This document shows positions 7,736 to 16,210 of a stretch of 23,069 nt of DNA, in pieces. Source of the stretch: DATKCJ01 sp035513275. GTDB taxonomy: Bacteria > Verrucomicrobiota > Verrucomicrobiia > Opitutales > Opitutaceae. The position numbers were made by a program, and so were the translations under genes. The stretch's first letter is position 1. Each line of letters begins with the position of its first letter. The DNA lies in contig DATKCJ010000075.1 of the NCBI GenBank assembly GCA_035513275.1, positions 1 through 23,069 on the forward strand, given 5' to 3'. Below the pieces are notes generated by a model. It had not been told where the DNA came from, did not search any database, and saw only the letters and a program-made list of their open reading frames with translations.

Positions 7736-7802
7736 GTGGGTCGGGCTTTGTGCCCGACTGTTCGACGCACTTCATCGGAGTCGCCCATAAAGCCCGACCC
7801 AC
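7736..7802. repeat. Paired inverted copies of the 23-bp repeat (copies 2 and 3)
   Basis: Copy 2 (7736-7758, +) and copy 3 (7780-7802, -) face each other. Their outer 14 nt, GTGGGTCGGGCTTT and AAAGCCCGACCCAC, are exact complements, so the 67-bp unit can fold into one long hairpin with smaller ones inside. It lies between gntK and prpB and could end gntK transcription. Confidence 0.85.
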
Positions 7803-7893
7803 GTAGGCCGGGGGAACTCCTGACCCCCGGCGAACGGCTTGCCACCACGACGGACCACGACGATTGTCGGGCCCCGTGCCGAACACCCCGAAC

Positions 7894-8727
7894 ATGGGCG
7901 CCGCCTTTCGCGACGCGCTTGCCGCTGAATCGCCCCTGCAAATCGCGGGCGCGATCAACGCCTACTCGGCCCTTCTCGCGCAGCGCGCCGGTTTCAAGGC
8001 GCTCTATCTTTCCGGAGCGGGAGTCGCCAATCACTCGCGCGGCATTCCCGATGTCGGCGACACGACGCTTGAAGACGTGGTCATCGACGCGCGGCGGATC
8101 GCATCGCGCGTGCCGCTGCCGCTGCTCGTCGACATCGACACGGGCTGGGACGATCCGGCCGGTGCTGTGCGCGCGCTCGCAGCAGCCGGCGCCGCGGCCG
8201 TGCACATCGAGGATCAGGTCCCGGCGAAACTCTGCGGCCACCTGCCGGGCAAGCAGATCGTGCCGGTCGAAGAGATGGTCTCTCGCGTGCGTGCGGCGGT
8301 CGCGGGAAAACCGAACTCATCCTTCGTCGTGATGGCGCGCACCGACGCCGCTGCAAATGAAGGACTGTCCGCCGCGATCGCGCGGGCGGAGGCATACGTC
8401 ACCGCCGGTGCCGATATGATCTTCGCCGAGGCGCTCCGCACGCTCGACGATTACCGGCAGTTCGCTACCGCTGTGAAAGTGCCTGTCCTCGCGAACATCA
8501 CGGAGTTTGGGCAGACCCCGTTTTTCACCGTCGACGAGCTGCGTTCCTCGGGAGTCGCGATGGTGCTCTATCCACTCTCGGCGTCGCGCGCGGCCGCTTC
8601 CGCTTCGCTCGATGTCTACACCGCCATCCGGCGCGAAGGCACGCAGAAGAGCGTCGTCGCGCGGATGCAAACTCGCGGCGACCTCTACTCCACCCTCGGC
8701 TACACGCCGCCGCCAGAGAGGGGTTAG
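7894..8727 (+). CDS. prpB: 2-methylisocitrate lyase
   Basis: Cleaves 2-methylisocitrate to pyruvate and succinate, the last step of the 2-methylcitrate cycle. I choose the ATG at 7894 (277 aa) because MGAAFRDAL aligns with the start of known PrpB proteins; an in-frame TTG at 7864 and GTG at 7876 are alternatives. Features numbered from 7894: SGAGVANHSRGIPD near 40-53, Mg2+-binding VDIDTGW (Asp80, Asp82), HIEDQVPAK, the lyase signature at 112-116, VVMARTDA, ANITEFG and GTQKSVVARMQTR near the C-terminus. The signature reads KLCGH where the family normally has KRCGH; the catalytic Cys114 is kept. It is followed by prpC and prpD on the same strand. Confidence 0.93.
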   Translation: MGAAFRDALAAESPLQIAGAINAYSALLAQRAGFKALYLSGAGVANHSRGIPDVGDTTLEDVVIDARRIASRVPLPLLVDIDTGWDDPAGAVRALAAAGAAAVHIEDQVPAKLCGHLPGKQIVPVEEMVSRVRAAVAGKPNSSFVVMARTDAAANEGLSAAIARAEAYVTAGADMIFAEALRTLDDYRQFATAVKVPVLANITEFGQTPFFTVDELRSSGVAMVLYPLSASRAAASASLDVYTAIRREGTQKSVVARMQTRGDLYSTLGYTPPPERG

Positions 8728-8767
8728 CCAAAGATTTCACAGATGATCACAGATGCATCGACATCCG

Positions 8768-8853
8768 AAGGTAGGGGCGCTTGCCCCAAGCGCCCTTGCC
8801 TTGCCTTCATGAGCGGCGCCCCCAAGGGCGGCTGGGACAGCCGCCCCTACCTT
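8768..8853. repeat. Composite palindromic element between prpB and prpC
   Basis: Outer arms AAGGTAGGGGCG (8768-8779) and CGCCCCTACCTT (8842-8853) are exact inverted repeats. Inside are two further hairpins: GGGCGCTT/AAGCGCCC (8775-8782 with 8788-8795) and GGGCGGCT/AGCCGCCC (8826-8833 with 8839-8846). This gives a cloverleaf-like DNA unit of 86 bp. Upstream, 8737-8757 repeats TCACAGATG twice. Confidence 0.8.
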
Positions 8854-8912
8854 GCATGCTCCACCTTGGTTGCACTCTCCCAGCCGGCTTGCGCACTTGT
8901 GGCCTAATTTCC

Positions 8913-10076
8913 ATGTCCGACACACCCGCACCCAAGGTCAAAAAATCCGTTGCGCTCTCCGGCGTGCCCGCCGGCAACACGGCGATCTGCACGGTCGGCC
9001 ATGCAGGCAACGATCTGCACTACCGCGGCTACGAGATCGCCGACGTCGCCGCGCAGTCCACCTACGAGGAGGTCGCACACCTTCTAGTCCACGAGCGGCT
9101 GCCCAGTCGCGCCGAACTCGACGCCTACATGAAGCACCTTGCGTCGCTCCGCGGCCTCTCCGCGCCGCTCCGCGCGATCCTGGAACAACTCCCGGCAAGC
9201 TCCCACCCGATGGGCGTGCTGCGCACCGGCTGCTCCGCATTGGGGGCGATGGACACCGAGCCCTCCGCGCCCGACGGCAGCGGCCCGAAGGACCCGGTGC
9301 TCGCGCGCCACATCGCCGACAGGCTCATCGCGTGTTTTCCTTCGATGCTGCTCTACTGGCATCACTTCGCCACAACGGGAAGGCGAATCAACGTGGAGAC
9401 CGACGACGCAACAATCGCCGCGCACTTCCTCCGGCTGCTTCATCAGCGCGATCCGAAACCATCGCACGTCCGTGCACTCGACCGCTCGCTCATCCTCTAC
9501 GCCGAGCACGAGTTCAACGCCTCGACTTTCACCGCCCGCGTCATCGCCGGCACGGGCTCCGGACTCTACGGGTGCGTCACCGGTGCGATCGGCGCACTCC
9601 GTGGCCCGAAGCACGGCGGCGCCAACGAGGTCGCGTTTGAGATCCAGCAGCGCTACCGCACACCCGACGAGGCCGAGGCCGACATCCGCGCCCGCATTGC
9701 ACGCAGGGAAATCATCATCGGCTTCGGTCACCCGGTCTACACGACCGGCGATCCCCGCAATGCGATCATCAAGGAAATCGCGCGCGAACTCTGCACCGAG
9801 GGCGGCGACATGAACATCTTCAACATCGCCGAGCGGATCGAGACGCTCCTGTGGAACGAGAAGAAGATGTTCCCCAACCTCGACTGGTATAGCGCTGTCG
9901 CCTACCACGAGATGGGTGTGCCGACCGCGATGTTCACGCCGCTCTTCGTGATCGCACGCACCGCTGGCTGGGCCGCGCACGTCATCGAGCAGCGCATCGA
10001 CGGCAAGATCATCCGCCCCGGCGCAAACTACACCGGCCCCGCGCCACGGCCGTTTCCGGCGATTGAACAGAGATGA
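8913..10076 (+). CDS. prpC: 2-methylcitrate synthase
   Basis: Condenses propionyl-CoA with oxaloacetate to 2-methylcitrate, the entry step of the cycle. The frame is open upstream to 8781, but the part before 8913 is repeat-derived; the ATG at 8913 gives 387 aa, close to the length of E. coli PrpC. Citrate-synthase family residues: AEHEFNAS (His199), GPKHGGANE (His234), FGHPVYTTGDPR (His273) and NLDWYSA (Asp324). The short form without an N-terminal extension and the GFGHPVYTTGDPR wording fit methylcitrate synthase rather than housekeeping citrate synthase, as does its place between prpB and prpD. Confidence 0.94.
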   Translation: MSDTPAPKVKKSVALSGVPAGNTAICTVGHAGNDLHYRGYEIADVAAQSTYEEVAHLLVHERLPSRAELDAYMKHLASLRGLSAPLRAILEQLPASSHPMGVLRTGCSALGAMDTEPSAPDGSGPKDPVLARHIADRLIACFPSMLLYWHHFATTGRRINVETDDATIAAHFLRLLHQRDPKPSHVRALDRSLILYAEHEFNASTFTARVIAGTGSGLYGCVTGAIGALRGPKHGGANEVAFEIQQRYRTPDEAEADIRARIARREIIIGFGHPVYTTGDPRNAIIKEIARELCTEGGDMNIFNIAERIETLLWNEKKMFPNLDWYSAVAYHEMGVPTAMFTPLFVIARTAGWAAHVIEQRIDGKIIRPGANYTGPAPRPFPAIEQR

Positions 10077-10081
10077 GTTTC

Positions 10082-10268
10082 GTCACAGAGAGCACGGAGA
10101 AACACAGAGTTCACGGAGGACCGAACCGAAACGATGCGGGTGAATGTAGCCGCCGAGGTAACGAGGCGGGTGGCCCTGTGGATCCTGCAAGACTGCCTCG
10201 TTACCTCGGCAGCTACGTCAAGACGCTCGACTCTGTGAACTCCTTCCAAACTCTGTGCCCTCTGTGAC
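10082..10268. repeat. Large nested inverted repeat between prpC and prpD
   Basis: The outer arms, 10082-10118 and 10231-10268, are imperfect inverted repeats built from CACAGAG-like words (GTCACAGAG..GCAC..GAG). The inner arms, 10146-10167 and 10195-10216, match at 21 of 22 positions (core GCCGAGGTAACGAGGC) around a 27-nt loop. The whole 187-bp unit fills most of the gap between prpC and prpD and could act as an RNA hairpin that modulates prpD expression. Confidence 0.85.
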
Positions 10269-10290
10269 TCCTCCGAGTTCTTGATCACTG

Positions 10291-11769
10291 ATGTCCTCCC
10301 ACATCTCAAACGTCCGTCCGCCGTCCGACTCGCTGCTCGTCGAGATCGCCGACTACGCGCTGAACTACGATTCGCCGAGCGACGAGGCGCTCGACACCGC
10401 GCGCTGGTGCCTCGCCGACACGCTCGCCTGTGGCATCATGGCCCTCGCCTACCCTGCCTGCACCAAGCTGCTTGGCCCGGTCGTGCCCGGCACGACGATC
10501 GCAAACGGCGCGCGCGTCCCAGGCACCTCCTACCAACTCGATCCGGTGCAGGCTGCATTCAACATCGGCACGATCGTCCGCTGGCTCGACTTCAACGACA
10601 CCTGGCTCGCAGCCGAGTGGGGCCACCCATCCGACAACCTCGGCGCCATTCTGGCCATCGCAGACTGGATCTCGCGCAACCAATCGACCGGCACCACTGT
10701 GGCTGCCTTCCAATCGAAAATCGAGAATCCAAAATCGAAAATCACCATCCGCGACGTCCTCGTCGCGATGGTGAAAGCCCACGAGATCCAAGGCGTGCTC
10801 GCGCTCGAGAACTCGTTCAACCGGGTCGGGCTCGACCACGTGCTGCTCGTGCGCGTCGCCTCCACCGCTGTTGCGACCGCGATGCTCGGCGGCACGCGCG
10901 ACCAAGTGATCAACGCTATTTCGCATGCGTGGCTCGACGGCTCGGCCCTGCGCACCTACCGCCACGCGCCCAACACCGGATCGCGCAAGTCGTGGGCGGC
11001 GGGCGACGCCACCAGCCGCGCCGTGCGGCTCGCGCTCATCGCGATGACAGACGAAATGGGTTACCCGTCCGTGCTCACTGCAAAGACGTGGGGATTTCAG
11101 GATGTCTCGTTCAAGGGCAACGCAGTGAAGCTCGCGCGCCCCCTCGGCTGCTACGTGATGGAGCAGATCCTTTTCAAGATTTCGTTCCCTGCGGAGTTCC
11201 ACGCGCAGACCGCGGTCGAGTGCGCGATGCAGCTTCACCCGCTCGTGAAGGACCGGCTCGATGCGATCGAGCGCGTGGAGCTCACCACGCACGAGTCGGC
11301 GATCCGGATCATCGACAAGAGCGGCCCGCTCAACAACCCGGCCGACCGCGATCACTGCCTCCAATACATGACCGCGATCGGGCTCATCTTCGGCGAACTC
11401 ACCGCGGATCACTACGAGGACCGCGTCGCCGCCGACCGGCGGATCGACGCGCTGCGCGCGAAGATGACCGTCACCGAGGACAAGCAATTTTCGCGCGACT
11501 ACCTCGACCCCGACAAGCGCTCGATCGCCAACGCCGTGCAGGTGTTCTTTAAGGACGGCACGAACAGCGAGCGCGTTGAGGTTCACTTCCCCATTGGCCA
11601 CCGCCGCCGACGCTCTGAGGGGATTCCGGTGCTCAAACAAAAGGCGCTCACCGCGTTCACCGCGCACTTTGGCAAGGAGCGTGGCCACGCGATTGAGAAC
11701 ATCCTCACGGACCGTGCTGAGCTGGACCGCATGCCGGTGCACGAATTCGCAAGCATGTTCAGTCACTAG
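10291..11769 (+). CDS. prpD: 2-methylcitrate dehydratase
   Basis: Dehydrates 2-methylcitrate to 2-methyl-cis-aconitate in the cytosol; a metal-independent MmgE/PrpD-family enzyme. 492 aa against about 483 in E. coli, with near-continuous family similarity: RWLDFNDTWLAAEWGHPSDN (97-116), ALENSFNRVGLDHVLL, LRTYRHAPNTGSRKSWAAGD, VSFKG, ILFKISFPAEFHAQTAVE, IRIIDKSGPLNNPADRDHC and the C-terminal PIGHRRRRSEGIP. Residues 141-151 (QSKIENPKSKI) are an insertion relative to the family, encoded by a repeat-like AATCGAAAATC tract. Aconitase must complete the step to 2-methylisocitrate and is not in the window. Confidence 0.95.
   Translation: MSSHISNVRPPSDSLLVEIADYALNYDSPSDEALDTARWCLADTLACGIMALAYPACTKLLGPVVPGTTIANGARVPGTSYQLDPVQAAFNIGTIVRWLDFNDTWLAAEWGHPSDNLGAILAIADWISRNQSTGTTVAAFQSKIENPKSKITIRDVLVAMVKAHEIQGVLALENSFNRVGLDHVLLVRVASTAVATAMLGGTRDQVINAISHAWLDGSALRTYRHAPNTGSRKSWAAGDATSRAVRLALIAMTDEMGYPSVLTAKTWGFQDVSFKGNAVKLARPLGCYVMEQILFKISFPAEFHAQTAVECAMQLHPLVKDRLDAIERVELTTHESAIRIIDKSGPLNNPADRDHCLQYMTAIGLIFGELTADHYEDRVAADRRIDALRAKMTVTEDKQFSRDYLDPDKRSIANAVQVFFKDGTNSERVEVHFPIGHRRRRSEGIPVLKQKALTAFTAHFGKERGHAIENILTDRAELDRMPVHEFASMFSH
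10711..10743 (+). repeat. AATCGAAA-type repeat tract inside prpD
   Basis: A 33-bp low-complexity tract made of AATCGAAAATC, GAGAATCC and AAAATCGAAAATC words, A/T-rich compared with the surrounding GC-rich gene. It is translated in frame as QSKIENPKSKI. It resembles short intergenic repeats and is not present in standard PrpD proteins as I recall them. Confidence 0.75.
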
Positions 11770-11912
11770 CGTCTCGCGGGGCCGCGCTCGTCATCCTCTG
11801 CACGTTCTACAAGTGCCATTGCGAAACTTCGGCGCGCTTTAGCTATTCCGCCTGCCAGCGAGGCGTTGCCTTCGATTCAAAGCCGCGTTGTTATGGTGCA
11901 CCCTTCAAACCC

Positions 11913-12299
11913 ATGAAAAACGCACTCCGCTTCATTACTGCGCTCGCACTTCTCACCGCGGTTACATTCGTTCACGCAGAGAAGCAGGCTTCCCCGACGG
12001 ACGTCTCCGGAAAATGGAACTTCGAGATCGTCACCGACCAAGGTTCCGGAAATCCGACTTTCACCTTTGTCCAGGACGGTGAGGACATCAAAGGCGACTA
12101 CAACGGTCTCTTCGGCCAGGCACCGGTGACAGGAACGGTGAAGGGCGACACGATCACGTTCTCGCTCAAGGTCGACGTCGAGGGGCAGCAAACGACGATC
12201 GTCTACAGCGGCGCGGTCAGCGGTGACACAATGAAGGGAACGGTCAAGTTCGGCGAGATGGGGAACGCCACGTTCACCGGCAAAAGAGCATCGAAGTGA
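11913..12299 (+). CDS. Small secreted beta-rich protein, function unknown
   Basis: 128 aa with a clear Sec signal peptide: a Lys start, hydrophobic FITALALLTAVTFV and a likely cut after VHA (residue 22). The mature part is rich in alternating beta-strand segments with Gly turns (VSGKWNFEIVTDQG, FTFVQDGEDIKGDY, GTVKGDTITFSLKV, YSGAVSGDTMKGTVKF). This pattern is seen in lipocalin-like periplasmic proteins of unknown function in several soil phyla. It probably acts in the periplasm or outside the cell. It is followed after 77 bp by another secreted protein on the same strand. Confidence 0.85.
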   Translation: MKNALRFITALALLTAVTFVHAEKQASPTDVSGKWNFEIVTDQGSGNPTFTFVQDGEDIKGDYNGLFGQAPVTGTVKGDTITFSLKVDVEGQQTTIVYSGAVSGDTMKGTVKFGEMGNATFTGKRASK

Positions 12300-12376
12300 C
12301 GCGGCGCAGCGTTGCGGTCTAATGTTCCCCCGCCGCGGGGCGTGAAGCGCGGGCGCGGCTCGCTCATACTGTCCCC

Positions 12377-13420
12377 ATGCCCCGCCCCATCCTTGCGTTC
12401 CTGCGGCTCGCCACCGCGTCGCTAGGTCTTGCTAGGCTCGCGTTCGCCGAACCTTCACCGCCCGGAAGCCCGGCCGATCATCTGCCGCCGCACATCAAGC
12501 ATCTGACGCATTTCGGCGAGCGCCCCGACTGGTCGCACGACGGCACGAAGTTTGTGTTTCTCTCCAAGATGTTTGGCGACGCGCTGGAGTTCGACGTCGC
12601 CACGGGCCACATCACCAACCTCACCGACTTCTACCCGCACCACGGAAATGTGCGCGCGATGTATCTCTCCAACGGCGATATCCTTCTCTCCGCGCCTGAG
12701 GCCTTCGACCCGAAGGACACAAGGACGGCCCGCCGGAATTCCTTCCTCATGGTGCTCGGTCGCGACGGCAAGACGCGCCCCGTGCCGCTCGGCGTGCGTT
12801 GCAACGAGGGACCCGCGATCTCGCGCTCGAAGCTGACGATCGCCTGGACCGAGTGGGTCGACCCGAAGCCCGGCGAGGGCAACCTGGCGTTCTCCAAGAT
12901 GTATGCCGCGGACATCGTTTACACCGACGGCGTGCCGGCGCTCGCGAACCGCCGGCTCATCAAGGACGGCGCCGACATGCCGTTTCGCTGCACAATGGAG
13001 ACGCAGAACTTCAATCCTGCGAACGAGGACGAGCTGATTTTCAACACCTACACCGAAGGCGGCCAGAAGTGCGACGTCTTCGGCATCAACCTCAAGACCG
13101 GCGAACTCACGCGCTACACCGACTCGCCGGAACTTTACGATGAAGCAGAAGGCATATTCCCCGACGGCAAGCACACACTCGTCGAGTGCGACGTGCAGCG
13201 CCCAGGCGGCCCGGGCAACCTCGATCTCTGGAAACTCGCGCTCGACGGCAGCGGCGCGCAGACGCGGCTCACACACTTCAACGACTACCCCGGCTACAAG
13301 GCGACCAACGGCGTCGTGAGCGACGACGGCCGCTACCTCGCATTCCAGATGGGATTTTCCGGCGACGAACCCGGCATCGGCCACGGCATCTTCGTGCTGG
13401 ATCTCGAGGCGTTGCCTTGA
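12377..13420 (+). CDS. Secreted beta-propeller (PD40/TolB-like) protein
   Basis: 347 aa with a signal peptide (MPRPILAFLRLATASLGLAR, likely cut after AFA at residue 24). The mature protein has repeated WD40-like PD40 blades: DWSHDGTKFVFLSKM, NFNPANEDELIFNTYTEGG, EGIFPDGKHTLVECDVQRPG and VSDDGRYLAFQMGFSGDEPG, each a 'dawn' strand with an Asp-Gly turn. Such propellers usually bind partners or ligands, or form part of TolB or oligogalacturonate-lyase-like proteins. No catalytic site is recognisable, so it is annotated by fold only. Confidence 0.85.
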   Translation: MPRPILAFLRLATASLGLARLAFAEPSPPGSPADHLPPHIKHLTHFGERPDWSHDGTKFVFLSKMFGDALEFDVATGHITNLTDFYPHHGNVRAMYLSNGDILLSAPEAFDPKDTRTARRNSFLMVLGRDGKTRPVPLGVRCNEGPAISRSKLTIAWTEWVDPKPGEGNLAFSKMYAADIVYTDGVPALANRRLIKDGADMPFRCTMETQNFNPANEDELIFNTYTEGGQKCDVFGINLKTGELTRYTDSPELYDEAEGIFPDGKHTLVECDVQRPGGPGNLDLWKLALDGSGAQTRLTHFNDYPGYKATNGVVSDDGRYLAFQMGFSGDEPGIGHGIFVLDLEALP

Positions 13421-13554
13421 TCGGAGTTTAGCGGAACGCGCTTGTCGCGCCGAAGCTTCGGCGAAGGCGGATCAGCGTTCGTGACGGAGGAGCCCGCTGG
13501 CGGGCGATTCAAAGTGGCTGCGGCTTCGAGCCGCAGAGTCCACCGGCTGCCCCT

Positions 13555-13594
13555 CGACAGGCTCGTTCTGCTGGACAGCAGAATGAACCTGTCG
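13555..13594. repeat. 19-nt inverted repeat
   Basis: CGACAGGCTCGTTCTGCTG (13555-13573) faces CAGCAGAATGAACCTGTCG (13576-13594). Two positions differ, and both are compatible with G-U pairs in RNA. The two arms are separated by only 2 nt. Confidence 0.8.
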
Positions 13595-13755
13595 AATGGA
13601 AAAACCGGCGCCACTTCAGACGGTAGGTTGCGCACTTGCCGCGCAACCTGTCGCAACGCGCAAGCTGACGCGGTGAGCAGGTCCCGTCTGGGTCGGCGCC
13701 GCTTGGACCCGGCGACTCCCGCCAATTCGTCTGACGGAGCCCCTGGTGCCTCCCA

Positions 13756-13838
13756 GGCGAATGTCACCTAATAGGTGACATTCGCCCGGAGCGAACTTCC
13801 GAGGTCCCGAAACGCAATGTCACTTAATAGGTGACATT
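13756..13838. repeat. Twin TGTCACCTA palindromes
   Basis: Copy A (13756-13786) is a perfect 31-bp palindrome, arms GGCGAATGTCACCTA and TAGGTGACATTCGCC around a single A. Copy B (13816-13838) has the same core AATGTCACTTA/TAGGTGACATT with one change. Centres are 56 bp apart. They could be protein-binding operators, ends of a small non-autonomous mobile element, or bidirectional terminators without T-runs. Confidence 0.85.
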
Positions 13839-13971
13839 TGGTTTCTGACGCGCGGCCGGTGCACTCTTTCGTTTCGAAGCTGCAGGAGCGGGTTTATTCC
13901 ACGACTACTTGCTCCATGCATGGAGGGTCGCGGCGTAAAGCCGTTCCGACAACCGAACGGTTAGTCCCGCC

Positions 13972-14550
13972 TCAGTTCAGATCGCTATCCTTCCAATACT
14001 TCGTGCCCTGCAGCGTGGCCTGCAGCACGATCCCGTTCTTCGTGATCTGGTAGATCTCGACCCCGGGCAACAACGAGCCGGAGCCCGTGACCGCATTGCC
14101 CTTCTTGTCGGACTTCGCCGCTGCGTCGGCTTGGCCGCTGAAGTCCCAGCCCGACGCGAGAAAGTCCTCCAGCTTCTTGCGGTCGGTGAAGATGAAGAGC
14201 GCGCGGAAATCCTTCACGCCAAGTCCGAGGCCGATGCCCGCCGAGCCCATCTTCATGAACGTGTCCTCGTCCTTGAACATGCCGCGCCTCACGACGATGC
14301 CGTGGCCGCCCGCGAAACTCGCGAAGATGATGTTCACGCCGACGTTTGAAAACACTGCGTAACCCACGGCGTCGCGCACGCGCGCCTTCAACTCGGGCCG
14401 GCCCGCGTAGAACTCGGTCAGCACCTCGTCACGCATCCTGCGCACATCGGTGCGCTCCTCGTCGTCGGTCTTCGCGGCAAGCGGCGGCGGCGGCGTCAGC
14501 AGGATCGCGAAAACAATCAGGGCGGAGACATGTCGGGTGAGTGCAGTCAT
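13972..14550 (-). CDS. Secreted SYLF-domain (YSC84-like) lipid-binding protein
   Basis: 192 aa from the ATG at 14550; the longer frame upstream lacks a plausible start and would hide the signal peptide. The signal peptide is MTALTRHVSALIVFAILL with a cut near LAA (26). The mature part matches the SYLF/YSC84 domain: GYAVFSNVGVNIIFASFAGG, HGIVVRR, DTFMKMGSAGIGLGLGVKDF, RALFIFTDRKKLEDFLASGWDFSG and a C-terminal YQITKNGIVLQATLQGTKYW. Members bind phospholipids; in bacteria they are periplasmic or surface proteins with poorly known roles. It lies 89 bp after the PLP-dependent decarboxylase on the same strand. Confidence 0.92.
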   Translation of the reverse strand: MTALTRHVSALIVFAILLTPPPPLAAKTDDEERTDVRRMRDEVLTEFYAGRPELKARVRDAVGYAVFSNVGVNIIFASFAGGHGIVVRRGMFKDEDTFMKMGSAGIGLGLGVKDFRALFIFTDRKKLEDFLASGWDFSGQADAAAKSDKKGNAVTGSGSLLPGVEIYQITKNGIVLQATLQGTKYWKDSDLN

Positions 14551-14639
14551 GAAGTCGGGGCTTGCAGCCTCCCTCGACAGCGCGACGCGCCTGCGGTTCC
14601 GCGCCGCTGCCCGGGCCATTGGAGCGCTTCGCAATGTCC

Positions 14640-15989
<1,350 letters not shown>

Positions 15990-16129
15990 GCAGCAGCGGG
16001 ATACCGGGGCCCACGGTCCGCGTCAAACGCGGCGGCGTTGTAACCTTCCCCCGAATGCCGGTCGAGCTTCATGCCCGCCGGCTCGATCAATGAAGCACTC
16101 TGCGGAAGCAGGAGGACTCCTATCCGATT

Positions 16130-16152
16130 GTGGGGCGGGCTTTATGCCCGAC
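16130..16152 (+). repeat. 23-bp palindromic repeat, copy 4
   Basis: GTGGGGCGGGCTTTATGCCC followed by GAC, between the PLP decarboxylase start and the kinase stop. It differs from copy 1 at two positions. The rest of the 221-bp gap shows nothing else I can name. Confidence 0.85.
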
Positions 16153-16210
16153 GGTTCAGCAGGCGCGCGGGCGCTCAACGAGCTGGCGCCAGCCCGCAGA
16201 TCCGTTTTGA

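Larger units (their letters stand above)
13421..13971. other. Hairpin-dense convergent intergenic region
   Basis: 551 bp between convergent genes with no credible coding sequence. It contains at least seven inverted repeats: 13448-13463 (CGCCGAAGCTTCGGCG, perfect), 13492-13505, 13518-13536, 13555-13594 (19-nt arms), 13626-13648, the paired TGTCACCTA palindromes at 13756-13786 and 13816-13838, and CTCCATGCATGGAG at 13912-13925. A 109-residue frame at 13442-13771 is made of these repeats and is judged spurious. Confidence 0.8.

Noticed and set aside
6949..8241. 430-codon minus-strand frame over gntK and prpB
   Set aside because: Arg/Ala-rich shadow of two well-supported plus-strand genes; typical of high-GC DNA.
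8781..8912. N-terminal extension of PrpC
   Set aside because: The extra codons are translated from the composite palindromic repeat; known PrpC length fits the ATG at 8913.
10306..11766. 486-codon minus-strand frame
   Set aside because: Runs exactly opposite prpD and has low-complexity composition; prpD is certain.
13442..13771. 109-codon ORF in the convergent gap
   Set aside because: Composed of the hairpin repeats, with no ribosome binding site or family resemblance.
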